Shown here one piece after another: positions 54,944 through 64,000 of a stretch of DNA of 64,000 nt (positions are counted from its first letter, which is position 1; each line of letters begins with the position of its first letter). Source of the stretch: Toxorhynchites rutilus septentrionalis. Taxonomy: Eukaryota; Arthropoda; Insecta; Diptera; Culicidae. Position numbers and translations under genes: made by a program. The notes under the pieces were generated by a model. The model was given only the letters and a program-made list of their open reading frames with translations. It had not been told where the DNA came from and searched no databases. The DNA is taken from assembly GCF_029784135.1 (NCBI RefSeq), contig NC_073745.1, positions 244,307,624-244,371,623 of the forward strand, read 5' to 3'.

Positions 54944-57084
54944 AAACAAGTCCTCACGGTGCGAGAGTAGAGTAAGAAATGAACGAAAGCAAAGGAAGCG
55001 TGATATTATATACCATAACAGACTTGAATGTAAACCCCACCCTCTTTATTATATTCTTAGCTTAGCCTGAGAGAGAAAAGAATAACATCGAAGTAATTAT
55101 ACAGTAATGTATTTGAATCCGGACACTTTGTGTTACATTCAATATCATACCGCAGACACAACATTTCGTGCATGCTGAATTAATACGATTGATTAGTAAG
55201 TATCAAGTAACTATCAGTAACTATATTAGTAACTATTAATCGCATAAATTGAACATGAAAAAAAATGTTATGGCTGTGGTATGATTTTGAATGTAATGCA
55301 GTGTCCGGATTCAAAAGCATTACTTCTTTTACAGTACAGTTAACTCAACTGAAAATTTTTCAGTTCGGCCTGCAAAAACGAAATTAATTGGAAGAGTACA
55401 GCATAATGCATAGACGTGAGTATGAGCTTCCCCATCTCACATTCCAATAGGATTAATGGGCTTCCAAGTGGGCGCGCTACATACGGATACGTATGATTTC
55501 AATAACCTGTTTTCGAAGCTATCATTAAGCTATTGAAACAATTTTTCGAGTCAATAAATAGCAATGATATAACTCTTGGACATTTTATCTTTTGTATGAA
55601 ATGATTATCATACTGTTCCGTTGATCCGAAGCAGAATGAATCACGCTTAAAGAAGGAATGGAATGGAAAAATCTAATCGTTGCTGAAAAATAATCTGCCA
55701 GTTCCCGTAGGAATTGAAAAATACATTCATGCGAAAGAGTTTACTTTAATGTTTTCTATTCATGTAACACTGTGACCAAATATTGTTTAATCAAGTGCTA
55801 TTAACAGGTGGTTATCGAGTTATCATTAACCACCGGTGGGCTTCAAGTATCGAGGAAAATCTGGAAAAATCTAATCGTTGCTGAAAAATAATCTGCCAGT
55901 TCCCCTGGGAATTAAAAAACTACATTCATGTGAAAGAGTTTATTTTAATGTTTTCTAACCATATAACACAGCGACCAAATACATTTGATTTTGTAATTTT
56001 TCAACCAAGTGTAATTAGCAGGAAAGCTTCTGAAGGTTATTCTTCCCCATCAGTAGGATATTTTCGTATCCAATATTGTATGCGTATGCAACGGAAAATG
56101 TTTCGTTTCGCGAAAATTATATAATTTTCAATCGATTATTGCTCAGTCTCCGAAAGTTTCAAACTCAGAGAGTTCATTCCCCTCTAGTTTGCCTTCCAAA
56201 TTGCTATCGTAAACCATACCTTCTCTCGATTCAATCGCGCACAAAAAGCATTTATTCTGGTGGTGAAACGATATTCTGGTGGTGAAACGATATTCTGGTG
56301 GTGAAACGATATTCTGGTGGTGAAACGCATTCGATTAGAGGCGAATGAACTGAAAAGTTTAAAGCCTCTTTAATCCAACATCATCATCATGAAACGCATT
56401 CATTTTCCGTGAGGACATCGACAAGACAACATCGTTACTGAACGAGCTGAACTAGCTGGACGAGCTGAACGAGCTGAACGGCGAAGGATCGAGGGATCGA
56501 AGGATTCATTACCTGGCCTGACCTGACCTGAAACGCAATCAGTTTGTTTTAACTGTGAGGGAGCGCAGAAAAGCCGATCGATCAGAAGGAGAAGAGAAGG
56601 TGACCAGGAGAGTATCAGCATCGAAAAACGGTTCCCCGGGAAGACATCGAAGCAGCCGCCACACACACACATGCACGCGCGCAACTCTTTTCGTTTGCTG
56701 GTTATCGAGAAGAAACCTGGAAAGAAATGATCGTTGCTGAAAAATAATCTGCCAGTTCCCCTTGGAATTGAGAATTACATTCAAGCGAAAGAGTTTATTT
56801 TAATGTTTTCTATTCATATGATGCTGCGACCAAATACAATTGGTTTTGTGAGTTTTCAATCAAGTGAAGTTAGCAGGAAATCTTCTGAAGATTATCCTTG
56901 TGAAGAACCTTGTGCCTCCAACGTAACGCTCTCGTTTTCGAAGTCCCCCAAATATTCATTTACACATTCATTCAGAATGGATTTAGATTCAACTTCAAAC
57001 AAATGATCTCTAAATCAACGATAGTCCTACGTCACCCTTGCGGTTATACCATAGATATAACCCACTTCCTGTTTTGTAATTTTT

Positions 57085-58548
57085 TTTTTATTAGGGTGCT
57101 CATTCCCATTTTAGGGCGGTTCAAAAAATCCATTTTTTCGCATATTTCCCAAAAATGACTTTTTTCGAAAATTATTTCGGAAAAAAAATGCGCTTGCCAA
57201 AAATTTGGATTTTGTTTTCGTTATTATTGATTGTATTCGTTTTTTGGTGTTTTCATAGCTTCGAACTAGAGAGCGCTATATTTTTTTATATTTTTACTTA
57301 AAAATTGAGGATTTTTTGCATAACATATCCTAAAATCTAAGGTGTGATTTTTTTCGTTTCAAGTTAGAAATTTTTAAATTGATTCGACGGTTTGTAAAAA
57401 TCATTTTTCCCCTTTTTCCGAAAAAGACATTTTTGAAAACATCATAACCCTTGAACTACTGTAACGACTCACATGATCGACATATCGAATTGAAGCCAAT
57501 GATATATTCTTCTATGGAAAAATATAACATTTCCGAAAACATTGAATTTTGGATTTTCGTTTCAGTAATTATCGATTGTGTTAGTTTTTCATAATTTTCT
57601 CGGTTAAATATGGAGGGCGCTGTATATTTTTATATTTTTCCTTGAAGGCTGAGATTCTTTTTCATAACATATTTAGAAATCGAAGATGTGTCATTTTCTT
57701 TTTTTGAGTTTGATTTTTCAAAATTAACTTTTATTTAGTCTTTGTTCAATATTCCTATGCAACTAGACTGGAATCCGATTTTTTTTGCAAGCTTCAACTT
57801 TTTGGCTTCAACTTAATATGTCGAAGGCTGACCCGGCAAATTTCGTCTCGCCCAAAATTTATTTTTCGTTATTTCATTCACGTTTTCTTACTAAGCGCAC
57901 GTTCGTGGGTCCAATCGCAAAACTGTTCATTGATTGATCTGCTAGTCTACCCTTTAAAATTACCATTTAATATTTTTTGAATTTATTATAAAATACCTAG
58001 TACTTCTACCAAAACTCGTCATCATAATATCAGATTATTTTCAGACACAATTCTCGTTCAAGATTTTTCAACCACTTGCAAATAAAATGTTTCTCCGTTA
58101 CATGGAATAAATCTTTGATACAGAAAATATGATAGAATGAAGACAGCCCTAAATCGTACAATTCATTTCTCGACTTTTACTCTTATCAACACATTCGGCG
58201 ATCCATATATTTTTATATAGTCATTCCATGCCAAACCGATATAGTGGTACTCAGATTTTCGTCAAAAGTGGAAGTTTTGTTCATTATCACAAATTATTAG
58301 ACCCGTATTTTTTAATTTTTTTTGTAAGGGTGACCATTTCCATTTTAATGTGGTCCGAAAAATCCATTTTTTCGCATTTTTGCCAAAAATGACTTTTTTC
58401 TAAAATTCATAACTTTCGAACCACTGGACCAATTCAGATGTTCGACATATTTAATTAAAGCCAATTAGCTGGTATTTGTTGGAAAGTTGCAGTTACAGTT
58501 GCAGAAAATTTGAATTATGTTTTCGTTATTATTGATTGTTTTTGTTTT
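57085..58548. repeat. Fold-back family, left segments (host of element 8)
   Basis: TAGGGTGCTCATTCCCATTT and AAAAATGACTTTTTTC blocks recur at 57.10 and 58.33 kb. CGTTATTATTGATTGT recurs at 57.22 and 58.52 kb. Interrupted by A-family copy 4. Confidence 0.7.
57829..58200 (+). repeat. A-family repeat, copy 4, short
   Basis: GCTGACCCGGCAAATTTCGT to the GATAGAATGAAGACAG block, then sequence matching the end of copy 1 (AATTCATTTCTCGA). Internal units are absent. Confidence 0.7.
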
Positions 58549-58920
58549 TGACATAGGACTATGTCTTTGATTTCTATATAGGGGGGTCACTCTACGAAAA
58601 ATGTAACGATTTATTAAGAGTTTTCAAACGTATATTACTCAAAATGGTTATTGCGACATATGTTGTGTTATATATCATTAGACAGGAAATTTATCCAGAT
58701 TTTTTTTTGCTTGAAACATGAACAGCGGATATAGTAAAAAAGTTAACAATTTGACGATTTAATTGGGTATGTTTTCTTTCGATTGCACTATCCACTCGCT
58801 TCCTCCCCGTCGCAACGAGCAATCTTTTTACCTAAATTCGGGCGTTAGCTCATAATGTGAGTTTATGCGTAAAAAGAATTATTTTTCATTTATCGATAAT
58901 AGGCATTAATTTTATTTTAT

Positions 58921-61600
58921 ACTAGCTGACCCGGAAAACGTTGTTCTGCCATATACATTATTTCTAGTAAATAGTTTCGCTGTTTAATAAAAAAGATACT
59001 AATATATTGATAGTGTGTTATGTGATATTGTGCTGGGTCCCGTTCATGCTTTTTGGAAAACGCCTTGTACATTTTCCATCTGCCATGCATGGTGATAAAA
59101 GATTCAGATCACCACGTAGGCTATGAACCATGTTTGTCGTAACAATATCGAACAGTCACCCATATTTTGGAATCCGATTGCTTTGAATCTCGATCGGATC
59201 TAACGATTCGTCTTTTGCATTCTGGAATCTGATCGACCTCAATTCATTCGTGCTAAAAAATGTGGCAATCTAGCCTTGGCGCAAAATAAACATCAAAATA
59301 ATTTATCCGTATTCATATTCGCAATTTATCAAGACTTTGGCGTCCGGTGACACCACAGTTACGCACGCAAACTAGCGCCTGACTGCCGGTGACACCACAG
59401 TGGTTACGTGCGCATATACTATGCGGCCGGCGATATCACTTGAGTATCATTTTCATTCTTTTGGGGTTTGGTTTAAGTAACAATAACATACACAGACTAT
59501 CAATTTTAATGTTTTTATAAGTAGGGAAGGTGGGAAAAAAACGGACATATTAAGAAGAACTTTTATTATATCTTTCGAAACTCGTGTTTTACCAAACTTG
59601 AATGCAGTTTCTTGCATTTCAATATACTGTTTTTCGAAATAATCGGTCGAAGGTATTTCAATGAACAGAAGAACATTTATTCGATGATTATCCGCATGGC
59701 CAAAAAAAAGGGGGGGGGGGTTGGTTTAATACGGACATGTTTGTAATATTTACGTTGTACAGCGCAGACTCGATTATATACAGTTTTTGATTTCTTTTCA
59801 CTGTATATAATCGAATCCTGTATATAATCGAGTCAAAAAAAAATTTGTGTTATTGGTTTTTTTTGCATGTATTTTTTGTTTTTTCGAATATTAAAGAGGA
59901 ATTTGGGTTTTGATTCAACCCCTTAAAGTCAGAAAACACCTTAATTAATTAACTGGATTCTTCCAGAAGGATCATATTTGATGAAAAAAAACCTTCTACG
60001 CATATGTTCGAATTTCAACAATGACAGAGTTATAGAACATTTTTTTGTTTCGGACTCTGTTGCCTCAAACTGGCTCTACATTACAGAGTACGCTACAGAA
60101 GACGATTTTGTTGCGTTCATTTGAAAGATGAGAAAATTTAGTACAGGATATAGTAGTGGAACATCTAAATAAGTGGATTTCAATAACATTTTGGAAGTGA
60201 AAAACATAAAAGTTAATTATTTTTAATGTGTTATTATTAATTTCATCCTAAAAAATTATATTAAACTAGATTGTTTTTATCAATTAAATTGAAGCTTTTC
60301 AACCGTTTTACAATTTGTTCTTTGACACCGAACTTCTATCGTTCTAAATTTGGCTGCAATATCGATATAAACAATTCTTGGTGAAAATTCAATCAAAATC
60401 TTCAAAAATCACGATTTTTACCCCACTGTACATGTAATAGCCACTTAAATTACACCTTAACGTTGAAAGGTTACATTTCTTCTTGAAATAAGTCATATTT
60501 GAAATATAAAAAGAAATATTTTTTTCCAAATTGTATATAATCGAGTCCAAAATTGTATATAATCGAATCACATATAATCGAGTTTGTATATAATCGAGTC
60601 CGACCTGTATATCTTCGAAATTTCATGAAATTATCGTTGAGAACTTATGAAAACTAACGATAAGATTAGATTTCTATTTCTAGATCTAGATCTATTTCAA
60701 TTTCAATTTCAATTTCTAATTTCCCTATAATGTCAAGAACGGGCGTCGACAAGCCAAGTAATCCGAGTTAGCGCTGCCGGCGCCAAGCGCATATTTTTTT
60801 ACGAACCGTGCGGACGTCAAAATGTTAATATACTCTCTATCAGATCAGCAGATACGATAGCAATTCTAAACTGCTAAAATTTGATTGAAAATCATTACTC
60901 GAAGTTGTTTGAATACGGTCCTAACTTAAGATTTCTTCTATAAATCTCTTTGAACTTCCGCCAAAACTTTATCCATAATATTAAATCATTATCAGAAACA
61001 AATTGTGAATGTGGTTTCCTATTATAGAACACAAATTAGGGACTATCTTCATTTTTTCCGTAGAATCCTTGGTGGATCACACCTTCGGCTGAAGAAGGGC
61101 TGGATTTTGCTGAGGGAGGGCTAGATTTTGCTATTATTGGCACAGCTCAAGACATTGTCCTGACTGCGTCAATTCATCAAACGACATACATAACAATCGC
61201 ACTCTCTTGTTTGATTCGTCTCCTCCAACCTCATGTTTAAAAATATTAATTCAAAATGAGTAATGATGTTTATAATGATTGAAGTAACTGTAGCGCATTA
61301 GATCTACACACGTGTCCTCCAGCCTCCAGCATGTGTATGTTCAGAATAATTTCAATAATTCATTGTGCTTATCCAAAAGGTTTCCAGCTCGCCGGCGATG
61401 CACCTAGCTTTAGTCGAATTGAGGTTAGTTGCGTATGTATGGGGTATGTATGGGGTGAGGTCCTAGCAGTATCATATATAGTTTACGACCTATTCTCATT
61501 CCTACCAAGTTTTTTGATTATGATTTCATTAAAATCGGTCGAGCCGTTTCAGAGGAGTTCAACCACGAACATCGTGACACGAGAATTTTATATATAAGCT
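58921..61600 (+). repeat. A-family relative, copy 5, within element 8
   Basis: Starts ACTAGCTGACCCGGAAAACG and ends near GAGCCGTTTCAGAGGAGTTC and a short TATA run. It has diverged from copies 1-4 and is opened by other DNA, including a pogo-like MITE (59760-60607), a G run near 59709 and unassigned sequence. Whether both ends belong to one copy is inference. Confidence 0.5.
59760..60607. mobile_element. pogo/Tc1-like MITE with TATATAATCGAGTC ends
   Basis: CAG at the left and CTG at the right, TA on both sides (59758-59759 and 60608-60609). The ends are inverted (GACTCGATTATATACA) and the motif is repeated inside both ends. About 848 bp without a transposase. Confidence 0.82.
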
Positions 61601-62286
61601 TGTATGTTGTCCAATCAATTTGTGCTCAATTCATGTTTTTATCGATTTCTAACAATTTGTGTAATTTTGGTCCAGATGGTCATAATATCGAGTACGTTGT
61701 TTGGTTATGTAAAAATGCAATGAATGAATTTAAATGGCCGCTGATTTAGAAGATCGAAAGGGTATACCCACGTAAATCAGATTATGATAGCTTGAGTAGT
61801 CGCGATCTTACAGGACTATAAAGTTATTACAAACAATGTTCCGGACAACTTGGTAACGAAGGCGATAATGCTATTTTTATTCATTATATATTTTTGGTAG
61901 TCATAGATTGATTTGACTCAGACTTATATTTATGTAGATTTTATATATTTAGACTTGTGTTTGAAAATGATACATGATGACTCTTTGTCTTCTTCTGCAT
62001 GATTGAATAAACAGAAGAAAAGGCTAGTAATGGCTTTAATGGTATTTTTGTGTACATTTTTGAACAGAATGCGGTACCGAATTATACCACGTTATGTCAT
62101 CTAACTCGTTTAAAGGATACAAGTACATACAGGAAACGGTTTTTCCAGGGCATCCATTTGATGTATCAAAAGAGAAAAAAATACAGATTTTGACAAATGG
62201 AAAACTCAATTTAAATGCAATTACTACACACAATTACAGTCCTATGTCAAGATCCCGTCTGTGCCCCTAGGCTCAGACCCATCAAC

Positions 62287-63200
62287 TTTTTTTATAGTTT
62301 TCATGGTCTCGGGACCAAATATTTCTTTTATTATTTTTTCTGGAAAGCTGAGGATTTTCCACATAACATATCTCGAAACCACGGAGGCGTTTTTTTCGTT
62401 TTTGAGTTGTGATTTTTCAAAGTTAACCGGTGGTTCTAAACATCATTTTTTCCCATTTTTTCCACTACAAAAAACCATAACTTTTGATCTACTAAACCGA
62501 TTCAGATGATCGACATATCAAATCAAAGTCAATAAGCTAGTCTTGTTTCAAAAAAATATTACACTCTGAATAAAAATTGATTTTGTTTTCGTTATTATTG
62601 ATTATATTTGTTTTTTATAGCTTACGTAATTATTGATTATATTTGTTTTTTATAGCTTACATCGTTTCGGGACCAAGGCGCCATAATTTTTGATATTTTT
62701 TCCTGAAAGCTGAGTTTTTTTCACAAAATGTATCCGAATATCAAAGAGGTGTTATTTTTCATTTTTAAGTTATAATTTTTCAAAGTTAACATGTTTTCAG
62801 TTTTCGTTCAACATGCGACTAGACTGGATGTATTTGATTATAATCCAATTAATTGGCAAATGTGTTATTTTTTTTTTAAATCTAGCTAGTAGGCTTTAAT
62901 TTGATATGTCGATCATCTGAATCGGTTCAGTTGATCAAAAGTAATAAATTTTTGAAGAAAGTCATGTTTGGGAAAAATTGGGGAAAATGATTTTATGGAC
63001 CATCGGGTAACTTTGAAAAATCATAACTCAAAAACGAAAAAAAACGCCTCCCTAGTTTCGAGCTATGTTATGTAAAAAATCCTCAGCTTTCCAGAAAAAA
63101 TATAAAAAACTATAGCGCCTTTGGTCCCGATACTACGAAAACAATAAAAAATGAATACAATCGATAATAACTGGATCAGAATTCAAATTTTCTGCAGGTA
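62287..63200. repeat. Fold-back family, inverted pair
   Basis: The left arm (CATGGTCTCGGGACC to GATTCAGATGATCGACATAT) is mirrored at about 62908-63130. It continues the repeat interrupted by element 8. A 47-bp direct duplication around TTATTGATTATATTTG lies near 62590-62660. Confidence 0.75.
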
Positions 63201-63441
63201 TAGTATTTTTCCAAAAAAGACCTTCATACGAAACGTTAACCATCGGAGTCAAAAATATCTAATTAGGACCTAGCTATGGAAATAACATCTTATCAGTAAG
63301 ACATTGATGCGTTTCATGCTGTTTGGAATAGTCAAATTGGAGGTACTGATCTTTTTTTGCTGAGAAACGGTTTGTCCCTCTGTGCTCGGGCATTCAAGCT
63401 ACCCTTCCTAGGCACATTATAAACTTTTTGTTTGCTCAATT

Positions 63442-63850
63442 TGGTTTTTATCGATGGTGTAATGGATCAGAATGTTTACTTGAACAAAGAAAAGTGTCAA
63501 CAAAATGGGATAGAATTGATTCAAAAAGTGTCAACAAAATGGGATAGAATTGATTCAAATTTTGCCAAGACAATGACCTAGAGCTCAAGACATATGAAGT
63601 TCGTACATGGTTACATTACAATTACAATGATATTCCTCACAATCTTCCGACATCAATCCCAGTAAAAAACAAAGGAAGTTATCTGCTTAGGAAATTTAGA
63701 AACCATAAAATTTCTAGAAATAACGATTTTAAAAACCACTTAATGAAAAAAATGATGAATATACCTTCTGAATACACCAAAAAAATTGTAGATAAGGCTA
63801 AAGACAGCTAAAGATAGTTGCAATGAACAAGGGATACCATACTAATGATG
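63442..63850 (+). pseudogene. Tc1-like transposase C-terminal relic
   Basis: The reading frame changes repeatedly, but segments align in order with Tc1-type catalytic cores: VFIDGVMDQNVY, then a QDND block (second Asp), EVRTWLHYN, SSDINPSK (where SPDLNPIEN is usual, so the acidic third residue is lost), IPSEYTKKIVD and finally AMNKGYHTN. A 34-bp direct duplication at 63489-63556 interrupts it. An open stretch of about 80 codons (63553-63810) has no start codon at its head. Non-functional. Confidence 0.65.
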
Positions 63851-64000
63851 GAATCAGGGAATTGGCCAACGCCTTCGAAATCAAGTAGAGATTTCAACCA
63901 GCGTACGATTATGAGTTTGAGTCAATTTTCTTACATTAGCACATACATTCGCCTTTTTTAGAGAAATAAAAACAATTATTCTGAAAACAGATATCAAACC

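Larger units (their letters stand above)
53164..57071 (+). mobile_element. GACGTAG element 6, containing an H3 pseudogene region
   Basis: Plus orientation. 5' TGACGTAGGACTACGTC (53164-53180). 3' AGTCCTACGTCA then hairpin GGTTATACC/ATA/GATATAACC (57042-57062) and CCCACTTCCTG before T-rich DNA. It shares the element 3 promoter block (CCAAT 53407, TATATAA 53415, TCAGT 53445) and the 194-bp repeat units (53.7, 55.7, 55.9 and 56.75 kb). Between them lies about 1.7 kb with another GACGTAG-like motif (53988) and the H3 pseudogene in opposite orientation, so it is probably composite. A short minisatellite (unit ATTCTGGTGGTGAAACGAT, about four copies) lies at 56249-56330. Confidence 0.75.
58549..62286 (+). 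mobile_element. GACGTAG element 8, expanded by nested insertions
   Basis: 5' TGACATAGGACTATGTC (58549-58565), a palindrome with compensating changes. 3' CAGTCCTATGTCA then hairpin GTCTGTGCC/CCTA/GGCTCAGAC (62257-62278), ending at a T run. The outer parts match elements 1 and 10. The middle is replaced by an A-family repeat (58921-61600), itself carrying a pogo-like MITE. A degenerate stem-loop position lies at 62137-62152. The host repeat around it has empty copies near 62590 and 62640. Confidence 0.85.

Overview
The window looks like AT-rich, repeat-dense nuclear DNA of a mosquito, probably a culicine (Aedes-like). The evidence is a cuticular protein gene with long introns, tRNA-derived SINEs with perfect target-site duplications, a DD37E Tc1/mariner transposon of the mosquito ITmD37E type, and layer upon layer of nested MITE and fold-back repeats. 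No bacterial operon, CRISPR array, rRNA gene or convincing free-standing tRNA gene was seen.

One host protein-coding gene is supported. It is a four-exon RR-2 cuticular protein gene on the + strand (TATA box 34358, ATG 34526, stop 50053-50055, AATAAA 50565). Its spliced product is 167 residues: signal peptide, RR-2 chitin-binding domain, then a His/Tyr/Gly-rich tail. Introns 1 and 2 are 7.5 and 6.2 kb and are largely transposon debris.

Nearly everything else is mobile or formerly mobile DNA. Tc1/mariner relatives are: a DD41D element (9201-10483), an ITmD37E element (22753-24052), a DD34D mariner (36946-38229) inside an older fold-back element (36421-38592), an internally deleted mariner (about 43.48-44.17 kb), and two Tc1-like relics (about 40.7 and 63.5 kb). 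There are three SINE copies, a pogo-like MITE, an hAT-like MITE, a 568-bp MITE, several fold-back elements, and a family starting CTAGCTGACCCGG with internal repeats of about 140 bp.

The most unusual component is a family of ten non-autonomous elements (called GACGTAG elements here), covering roughly 18 kb. Each has a near-palindromic 5' end (GACGTAGGACTACGTC). Each has a 3' end made of TAGTCCTACGTCA followed by a 9-bp-arm hairpin, usually bordered by T tracts. That layout resembles Helentron/HINE-type rolling-circle transposons. Several members carry histone-derived sequence in the same orientation as the element: two H2A pseudogenes in one copy and histone-type 3' stem-loops (6-bp stem, TTTC-type loop) in four or five copies. 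A full-length H3 pseudogene with its own TATA box and stem-loop lies within another copy's span, in the opposite orientation. Empty sites inside the same window confirm insertion for two elements. I know of no description of this association; the rolling-circle assignment is inference.

Layout: 0-9 kb nested fold-backs, A-family repeats and GACGTAG element 1; 9-20.4 kb DD41D element and GACGTAG elements 2-5; 20.4-34 kb ITmD37E, SINE, fold-backs and minisatellites; 34-50.6 kb the cuticular gene and its intronic transposons; 50.9-57 kb SINE, GACGTAG elements 10 and 6 and the H3 pseudogene; 57-64 kb fold-back arms, GACGTAG element 8 with nested repeats, and a Tc1 relic.
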